Shown here: piece by piece, positions 13,862-17,953 of the stretch
Position numbering within the stretch: the stretch's first letter is position 1
Layout of the letters: each line of letters opens with the position of its first letter
Notes under the pieces: model-generated
Databases searched by the model: none
Seen by the model: the letters and a program-made list of their open reading frames with translations, nothing else
What the model was told of the DNA's origin: nothing
From: Microcaldota archaeon
GTDB taxonomy: Archaea; Micrarchaeota; Micrarchaeia; Micrarchaeales; CABMGC01
DNA length: 17,953 nt
Reading direction: 5' to 3'
Assembly (NCBI GenBank): GCA_027314465.1
Contig: DAHVAU010000039.1
Span: forward strand, 1 to 17,953
Translations under genes and position numbers: made by a program

Positions 13862-14107
13862 TGTGCGGTGTGCCGTAGCCCCCCTTCTGTTCTAGACGGC
13901 ATTTGACTAAGCGGCCTTTCTGGCCTTGCATGCTCACCGTGCGCGCATCGGCCGTTTCACCTGCACCCCGGCGCTCGTAGTGTCATAGCTTTAATGCCGG
14001 GCAGCAGTCTCGTTTCTGTTCCGAATCAGGCAATTAAGCCATACGCACTCTGCATGGGGAGAGCTTCCTCAGTCACATAGGACCGTGAGCCGTCCGCACA
14101 CCGCACA
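13862..14107 (-). ncRNA. rnpB: RNase P RNA (archaeal type, compact)
   Basis: The catalytic RNA of RNase P, which matures tRNA 5' ends, is encoded on the minus strand in a gap between ORFs. The ends pair in a perfect 12-bp P1 helix (14107-14096 with 13873-13862). P2 pairs GACGGC (14094-14089) with GCCGTC (13900-13895). The conserved region CR-I appears as CTGAGGAAGCTC (14072-14061), and CR-V as AGAACAGAAGGGGGCTAC (from 13893 downward); their CU/C-rich and G-rich parts form P4. The conserved GGTGAAACGGCC lies near 13961-13950. In the specificity domain CTGC-TG-CCCGGC pairs with GCCGGG-GT-GCAG (14007-13996 with 13972-13961), and a hairpin GGCC-AGAAA-GGCC lies at 13925-13913. P3 is very short (TCAC/GTGA). 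About 246 nt is small for an archaeal type A RNA. A TATA box at 14127-14134 puts the start at about 14104-14107, matching the P1 end. Confidence 0.92.
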
Positions 14108-14126
14108 CAGGATAATATGCAGAAGT

Positions 14127-14134
14127 GATATAAA
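14127..14134. promoter_or_regulatory. TATA element shared by RNase P RNA (minus) and the BofA-like gene (plus)
   Basis: The sequence gatataaa (TTTATATC on the minus strand) is centred near 14130.5. About 26 bp away lie 14104 on the minus side, against an RNA 5' end placed at 14107 by the P1 helix, and 14157 on the plus side, against an ATG at 14156. One element therefore fits both genes, the protein gene being leaderless. Confidence 0.6.
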
Positions 14135-14155
14135 TGCATTTGCAATAATCCTATC

Positions 14156-14455
14156 ATGCTTTTCGGAAACACTACCCTTGGCATTGTGCTGCTTGCAATA
14201 CTGCTTGTGGTCGGTGTAGCAGTAGTGTTCTTCGTACTGCCCCTTGTAGGCAGGAAGCTGATGAGACTTCTTGTAGGGCTTGTGCTTAACACCGTACTTG
14301 GATTCGTTGTGATGTTCGTTCTGGGCTACTTCTTGAGCATAACGTTCCAGTACAGCCTTGCCGAGATTATAGCAGTCGTATTGTTCGGACTGCCTGCGGT
14401 GGGCACGTTCCTGCTGCTGAAGGCCGGAGGAGTAGTGCTGGCTGCAGTGCTGTGA
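14156..14455 (+). CDS. BofA-like small integral membrane protein
   Basis: The 99-residue protein is almost wholly hydrophobic, with three or so membrane helices: about 8-31, 36-61 and 68-98. The pattern after residue 36, RLLVGLVLNTVLGFVVMFVL (37-56) with an Asn and Gly in the second helix, then LAEIIAVVLFGLPAVGTFLL (68-87) with GLPAVG, resembles the archaeal and bacterial BofA family (Pfam PF07441), whose bacterial founder inhibits a sporulation intramembrane protease. Archaeal members have no known role and that bacterial function should not be transferred. It is leaderless from the shared TATA. It ends 2 nt from the stop codon of the convergent histone gene. Confidence 0.72.
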   Translation: MLFGNTTLGIVLLAILLVVGVAVVFFVLPLVGRKLMRLLVGLVLNTVLGFVVMFVLGYFLSITFQYSLAEIIAVVLFGLPAVGTFLLLKAGGVVLAAVL

Positions 14456-14457
14456 AT

Positions 14458-14652
14458 TCAGAAAGCCAGTTCCACATCCTGCCTCTTTACCGTCTTTCTC
14501 TTCGCGTGCCTTGCGAGCTTCACTGCCCGGTGCGCATGCTCGTACGCAAAGTTGTTCAGCTTCTCCGAGAGCTCGAGAGCTGCGGATTCGCTTATCCTCT
14601 CTGCACCTGCCTCCTCGAGGATCTTCTTGGCTAGCTGCTTAGAGACTGGCAT
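14458..14652 (-). CDS. Archaeal histone (HMf-like, 64 aa)
   Basis: The protein is a single histone fold that wraps DNA as dimers and higher polymers. Alignment by eye to HMfB needs no gap: AGAER has G16 and R19, and the loop ARHAKRKTVKRQDVELA keeps R52, K53, T54 and D59, the residues known to make the R-D clamp and to contact DNA. Helix 2 spans about 21-48 (with the unusual aromatic and His-rich stretch NNFAYEHAHRA), and helix 3 about 55-64. The N-terminus is slightly variant (PVSKQLAKKILEE) and the C-terminus stops about five residues earlier than HMfB. A TATA-like ttaaaa at 14681-14686 gives a leader of about 5 nt. Confidence 0.95.
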   Translation of the reverse strand: MPVSKQLAKKILEEAGAERISESAALELSEKLNNFAYEHAHRAVKLARHAKRKTVKRQDVELAF

Positions 14653-14680
14653 GAAAACAGATACTCTACCATTGTAACCC

Positions 14681-14686
14681 TTAAAA
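14681..14686. promoter_or_regulatory. TATA-like element between histone (minus) and acetyltransferase (plus)
   Basis: The hexamer ttaaaa, flanked as ccc-ttaaaa-tgg, is the only good candidate in the 57-bp gap. Starts about 26 bp away would be near 14657 (5 nt before the histone ATG) and near 14710 (exactly the GTG of the acetyltransferase frame). Confidence 0.4.
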
Positions 14687-14709
14687 TGGTTTCTATTCAG
14701 AGTTAAGTA

Positions 14710-15204
14710 GTGGTGTTCTGCTTGATCGTAAGAGAGCTTGGAGCTGATGACCTTGCAAGGCTCTTGGAGTTTGTCATAGACGCATACAATGAGTATCCGC
14801 AGGCCATGTGGTTTGACACCGAACCTTCAGCCGAAGAGATAGAGAGGGTATTTTACAGCAAGATGAAAGGCATTGCATCAGGAGCACTCGTGGACATCGT
14901 CGCCGATGACAAGGGCACGCTTATTGGGGAGTGCGAGATCGCAAGGATAGCCCACGACAGCGGCGTGATAGGCATAATAGTTAGGCATGGGTACCGAGGA
15001 AACGGGATCGGCACCAGGCTCCTTAAGGAGGCTATGGGCCTTGCAGGCGGCATAGGGATGCTAAAATTCAGTGCAGAGATTGATGAGGGCAACAAAAAAG
15101 CCCTAAAGTTCTTCGTTGCTAATGGATTCGCCCCTGAAGGCTACAGGGATGTGAAGAGAAATAACGGCATGCGAAGAGTCGTGGTGGTCAAGCTGGCGCC
15201 CTAG
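14710..15204 (+). CDS. GNAT-family N-acetyltransferase
   Basis: The 164-residue protein has the GNAT fold that transfers an acetyl group from acetyl-CoA to an amine. The CoA-binding motif A is IGIIVRHGYRGNGIGTRLLK (87-106), with the R-x-x-G-x-G pattern at R96-G99-G101, and the C-terminal motif NKKALKFFVANGFAPEGY (128-145) is the usual motif B region. The substrate cannot be inferred. The start is uncertain: the GTG at 14710 coincides with the predicted transcription start (leaderless), whereas a TTG at 14722 has a GGTG 6 nt upstream and gives the more typical N-terminus beginning IVRELGADD. Its TAG overlaps the TAG of the next, convergent gene in a shared CTAG. Confidence 0.88.
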   Translation: MVFCLIVRELGADDLARLLEFVIDAYNEYPQAMWFDTEPSAEEIERVFYSKMKGIASGALVDIVADDKGTLIGECEIARIAHDSGVIGIIVRHGYRGNGIGTRLLKEAMGLAGGIGMLKFSAEIDEGNKKALKFFVANGFAPEGYRDVKRNNGMRRVVVVKLAP

Positions 15205-15818
15205 GCAGTGCTGTTTGATACGTATAGCAGGGTGCCGTTGAGCTGCGCTATTCCTACGTCCACAAAGTAAGGGGCATGGGTATCGGAGTATGTGACCAGC
15301 CAGACGTGCGAGTAGTTCTTGTAATCTAAGGTTATTGAGTTGTGGTATGTTGCAGATACCTGCACATTTGAATATCCGTACCTGTTCATGAATATCCTTA
15401 CCTGAGTGAGGTTGTAGTCGTAGCTCTTTGCCACGGCGACTGGATATGATGTCACATTGTATGGAAGCCCCTTCTGCACCCCGTATATCACGCATCCTGA
15501 GGTGTAGTTGTTCTGCGGAGTTGGAACGAAGCCGAACTTCGGGTAGTCGAAGGATTCCACGAAGTAGTCCGGGCATGCACTAGAGGCATTGTTTATTATT
15601 GCGGCAACTATGTGCCAACTGCCAGGGACCTGGGATGCATTTACGCTGGTTATGTTCACAACTGCGCCGGGGTAGTTGGTGTTTAAGTAGTTGGTTACAC
15701 TTGCTACAGCCTGCGCATTGCTTACCTGGCCTGGGCTCTGCGACACGAGGTACCTGGCAGAGGCGAGCACTGCTATTAAAACGACTGCAAGAATCAGCAC
15801 TTTTGCTAGCAGATCCAT
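15201..15818 (-). CDS. Membrane-anchored surface protein with many N-glycosylation sequons, unknown function
   Basis: The 205-residue protein starts with one hydrophobic segment (residues 4-20, KVLILAVVLIAVLAS part), either a signal anchor or signal peptide, followed by an extracellular domain of about 180 residues rich in Tyr, Asn, Ser, Thr and Val. Nine N-x-S/T sequons are present, at N55, N60, N77, N104, N121, N136, N168, N194 and N202, so it is probably glycosylated on the cell surface. Two cysteines (C82 and C109) could form a disulfide. No family is recognised; the alternating pattern (for example WHIVAAIINNASS) suggests beta structure. A TATA box (15841-15849) lies 27 bp from the ATG, so the mRNA is leaderless. 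The stop overlaps that of the convergent acetyltransferase by 4 nt. Confidence 0.78.
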   Translation of the reverse strand: MDLLAKVLILAVVLIAVLASARYLVSQSPGQVSNAQAVASVTNYLNTNYPGAVVNITSVNASQVPGSWHIVAAIINNASSACPDYFVESFDYPKFGFVPTPQNNYTSGCVIYGVQKGLPYNVTSYPVAVAKSYDYNLTQVRIFMNRYGYSNVQVSATYHNSITLDYKNYSHVWLVTYSDTHAPYFVDVGIAQLNGTLLYVSNSTA

Positions 15819-15840
15819 GCTAGAACGTTAATTGCGCAGG

Positions 15841-15849
15841 TATTTAAAT
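15841..15849 (-). promoter_or_regulatory. TATA box for the sequon-rich surface protein
   Basis: The sequence tatttaaat (ATTTAAATA on the minus strand) is centred 27 bp before the ATG ending at 15818, which predicts a leaderless transcript. It lies in the 53-bp gap after the lysozyme-like gene, so the downstream gene probably has its own promoter. Confidence 0.55.
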
Positions 15850-15871
15850 AAGATACATTGCCTCTTCTCCT

Positions 15872-16645
15872 TCAGAGCTGACCCTTGGCGTATCCGGCAG
15901 GGGGCGACGAAGTGTATGCCGATGGTACCCCTACCCCTGCGCCACTAGGGCAATAGAACGTACTTGCCGGATTGCTGTCATGGTACCATGTTGGCATGAA
16001 CTTGCAGAATGCGTTGTCCACCCCGACACCGACCTCGCCCTTCCAAGGGATCCACCATGATGGGCTGGAGCCTCCAAGGCTGCTATGCGCAACGCGCAGG
16101 GACATTGCAGGATTTGTTGCCTGCTTGAACGTTATGCCGTGCATGTTGTATCCGCCGGGGTTCTGCACATTTGTCAGGAGTTGAAGCACGCCTACCGCAT
16201 TGTTTGATTCCACTGGAGTAGGATTGTATATTGTGGGCTCGCGTCTGCTCTCTCCATCCATTATTGCCACGATTATTACCGATTGCCAGGGGGAGTATCC
16301 GGATTCTACTGCGCACCTATACGCTGTGCCAGGCGATATGGATGGCCCAGGAGTGCCCAGAACGTGAAGCTGTGAGGTAGTCTGCGCGAATTCCTTGTTG
16401 GGGCATGGCGTGCTATCAGCTGGCTTGGATTGCTGCAGGGCTGGGCTTTGGGCATGTTTTTGGGCATGTTCCATGTCACGCCTAAGTGAACCAAACTCGA
16501 CCTTGTGAGAATGTAGATCCGGGATTCGTGCATGTAGCTGCAGTGGCTGCGCAGGCCCCATTGATGTCATGGCAATTACTGAAGCCGCAGCAGCAGATGC
16601 TCGCACTGTTCCTCTGAGCGCAATATATGCCATACTATTGCCCAT
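15872..16645 (-). CDS. Exported lysozyme-fold (transglycosylase-like) protein
   Basis: The 257-residue protein has a signal-peptide-like N-terminus (basic residues, then ASAAAASVIAMTSMG, then AQP) and a long polar linker (to about residue 95). Next comes a region resembling the lysozyme-like/SLT fold of phage and actinobacterial muralytic domains: helix SPWQSVIIVAIMDGESRREP (118-137) with E132 as the candidate catalytic acid, NNAVGVLQLL (148-157) in place of the family's S-x-G-L-x-Q-I, NPAMSLRVAHSSLGG (178-192), and SPSWWIPW (195-201 onward), matching the usual pW-x-x-W. Four cysteines (C81, C111, C214, C232) could form two disulfides. The open frame extends to a TTG at 16684, but that codon lies in the TATA box (16674-16681); the ATG at 16645, about 6 nt after the predicted start, is preferred. 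Archaea lack murein, so the substrate is unclear. Confidence 0.7.
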   Translation of the reverse strand: MGNSMAYIALRGTVRASAAAASVIAMTSMGPAQPLQLHARIPDLHSHKVEFGSLRRDMEHAQKHAQSPALQQSKPADSTPCPNKEFAQTTSQLHVLGTPGPSISPGTAYRCAVESGYSPWQSVIIVAIMDGESRREPTIYNPTPVESNNAVGVLQLLTNVQNPGGYNMHGITFKQATNPAMSLRVAHSSLGGSSPSWWIPWKGEVGVGVDNAFCKFMPTWYHDSNPASTFYCPSGAGVGVPSAYTSSPPAGYAKGQL

Positions 16646-16673
16646 CAAATCAGATTTCCATTGAATTCCCTGA

Positions 16674-16681
16674 TATTTAAA
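16674..16681 (-). promoter_or_regulatory. TATA box for the lysozyme-like gene
   Basis: The sequence tatttaaa (TTTAAATA on the minus strand) predicts a start near 16651, 6 nt before the ATG ending at 16645. This argues against translation from the TTG at 16684, which would lie upstream of the transcript. Confidence 0.5.
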
Positions 16682-16771
16682 CAATGCCGATTATTGCCAC
16701 ATTATACGTATTTCGTGTTATTTTGGTAGGGCGGTTTGGATAGCGAGTGCCGATGCGCCAAGCATTATTCT

Positions 16772-17944
16772 TCAACGGCGCTTGTGGTTCTGGCGCAAGT
16801 CCGCGCGCAGGGCGTTATCCAAAGAGCGCTGCACTATCACATCCAGTTTCATCTCCTCGGCCATGCGCCTTATTATGTGCGCCTTGGACATCGTCGCAGG
16901 GTTGCGTGCGTTTATGGAGCACACGTCCTTGTAAGGCTTGAGCGATTCCTGGTATGTGCCTATCGACGCTGCGATGTTGGTTATCTCCTGCTTGTCCAGG
17001 CCCACTAGGGGCCTGAGTATAGGCATCTTTATGCCGTCCTGCTCAGTTGACATGTTAGAGAGTGTCTGCGATGCCACCTGGCCAAGGCTCTCGCCAGTGA
17101 CTATTGCGCCTGCGCCTTCCTTCTCGGCTATACGCTCTGCAAGCTTCATCATGAACACCTTCATGAGCACCAACTCATACCTCCCGCTGCCCATCGCAGC
17201 CATCTGGAAGAAGTGCGAAGGCACGTAGTACGTCACTGTTCCAGGCCAGTATGCAGAGAGCAGGCGCGTTATCTGAGGTATCTTTGAGCCGGTCGCTTCC
17301 TTGTTTGACGAGTAGCCATGGACGTGCACGTATACTGGGACAAGGCCGCGCTTCATGGCATACCATGCAGCTACAGGAGAGTCTATGCCGCCGGACAGAA
17401 GTACTACGCATCTTCCGCTTGTGCCAACAGGCAGGCCGCCGGCGCCCTTCCTCCTGTCCACGAAGATGTATGCGCACTCCTTAGTGACGCTTATGTATAT
17501 CTCTCCGTCGTAACCTCTGATGTGGGGCTCTATACCCATCTTCTCGGCCCTCTTCGCCACTTCGGCTATTATATCAATGGAGTTGAACTTGAACCCCTTG
17601 TGCGACCTGTGCGAATTTATCTTGAGCTTTGTTATGCCGCTGCCCTTTAGCAGGCGTGCTGATAGCGCGACTATGCTGCGCAGAGTGGGCTTGGCCTTAT
17701 AGGCAGTCTCATAGGCGCTAACGCCGAATATCTTTGACGCCTTTGAGACTATCGACTCAATGTTGGCATTCTTTCCAGGTTCGAGAATTATCCTGTCATA
17801 TACATCGCGCAGCCTGACGTCCTCTCCCGCCATCTGCAGTATTATATTCGACTTCAGCCTGTTTATGTACATCCTGCGGTTCCTGCCCCTGAGCCACAGC
17901 TCACCGAAGTGCAGTATGACAAGCCTGCCGTCATTGAGGCCCAT
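16772..17944 (-). CDS. thiI: tRNA 4-thiouridine synthase ThiI (THUMP plus PP-loop)
   Basis: The 390-residue protein has the ThiI layout: an N-terminal ferredoxin-like part starting LVILHFGELWLRGRNRRMY (8-26), a THUMP domain (about 60-165), and a PP-loop ATP-pyrophosphatase domain with LLSGGIDSPVAAW (182-194) and TGESLGQVASQTLSNM (283-298). It adenylates and thiolates U8 of tRNAs. C342 in DVCSINARNPAT corresponds to the C344 position of the E. coli enzyme; there is no rhodanese domain, and no C-x-x-C pair is seen in the PP-loop domain, unlike the iron-sulfur forms described in methanogens (other cysteines are only C157 and C179). The ATG at 17944 gives the typical N-terminus, but a start beyond the window edge cannot be excluded. 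Confidence 0.93.
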   Translation of the reverse strand: MGLNDGRLVILHFGELWLRGRNRRMYINRLKSNIILQMAGEDVRLRDVYDRIILEPGKNANIESIVSKASKIFGVSAYETAYKAKPTLRSIVALSARLLKGSGITKLKINSHRSHKGFKFNSIDIIAEVAKRAEKMGIEPHIRGYDGEIYISVTKECAYIFVDRRKGAGGLPVGTSGRCVVLLSGGIDSPVAAWYAMKRGLVPVYVHVHGYSSNKEATGSKIPQITRLLSAYWPGTVTYYVPSHFFQMAAMGSGRYELVLMKVFMMKLAERIAEKEGAGAIVTGESLGQVASQTLSNMSTEQDGIKMPILRPLVGLDKQEITNIAASIGTYQESLKPYKDVCSINARNPATMSKAHIIRRMAEEMKLDVIVQRSLDNALRADLRQNHKRR

Positions 17945-17953
17945 GCAATCGCT

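Noticed and set aside
13913..13925. Hairpin ggcc-tttct-ggcc read as a terminator for the plus-strand gene ending at 13857
   Set aside because: It is an internal hairpin of the RNase P RNA on the minus strand and is not followed by a T run on the plus strand.
14026..14292. 88-residue minus-strand open frame across the 13858-14155 gap
   Set aside because: It overlaps the RNase P RNA 5' half and is antisense to the BofA-like gene. The conserved RNA elements explain the sequence better.
16646..16771. Gap between ThiI and the lysozyme-like gene as a site for a small RNA or gene
   Set aside because: Apart from the TATA box at 16674-16681 I see no conserved structure, T-rich terminator or open frame worth reporting.
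1..17953. CRISPR arrays or insertion sequences
   Set aside because: No regularly spaced repeats were seen, and no transposase-like translation or terminal inverted repeats. The only mobile-element signal is the tRNA-derived direct repeat pair.

Overview
This is a gene-dense archaeal chromosome segment. The archaeal assignment rests on a complete A-type ATP synthase operon, an HMf-like histone, a diphthine-ammonia ligase (Dph6), an archaeal-style RNase P RNA, a THUMP/PP-loop ThiI, Shine-Dalgarno motifs of the GGTGAT type, and TATA boxes about 26 bp from start codons (leaderless or nearly leaderless mRNAs). The lineage is not fixed by the window. Tight packing, small proteins and overlapping gene ends would suit a small-genome archaeon such as a DPANN member (Micrarchaeota-like), but this is a guess.

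Layout. (1) Positions 1-1176 are strikingly AT-rich: the end of a membrane protein gene, then a two-gene operon (nucleotidyltransferase-fold protein plus a 63-aa basic protein). This operon is bracketed by a 14-bp direct repeat that copies the 3' end of the adjacent tRNA-Val(UAC) gene, as expected of a small element or relic inserted at a tRNA. (2) tRNA-Val follows a PLP aminotransferase on the minus strand, and the last base of the aminotransferase stop codon is the first base of the tRNA. (3) An NADPH-dependent FMN reductase runs divergently and ends exactly where Dph6 ends on the other strand. (4) Positions 3801-12214, minus strand, hold the nine ATP synthase genes in the order H-I-K-E-C-F-A-B-D, with Dph6 35-47 nt further downstream, probably in the same transcript. 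(5) A THUMP/FtsJ-like RNA 2'-O-methyltransferase diverges from the operon, followed by a small membrane-anchored protein. (6) A gap between ORFs at 13858-14155 holds the RNase P RNA gene (minus strand, about 246 nt), which shares a TATA element with a small BofA-like membrane protein. (7) Next come a 64-aa histone, a GNAT acetyltransferase, a heavily sequon-bearing surface protein and an exported lysozyme-fold protein. (8) The window ends with ThiI.

Themes. Many genes concern RNA maturation and translation: RNase P RNA, tRNA-Val, ThiI, the THUMP methyltransferase and Dph6. The other block is energy conservation. Neighbouring genes are packed to the limit, with abutting or overlapping convergent stops, 4-14 nt coding overlaps, and single TATA elements placed so that they could serve two divergent genes. 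The best candidates for something new are the tRNA-flanked nucleotidyltransferase/small-protein pair, the exported lysozyme-like protein in an archaeon, the compact RNase P RNA, and the extended C-terminal tail of ATP synthase subunit B.
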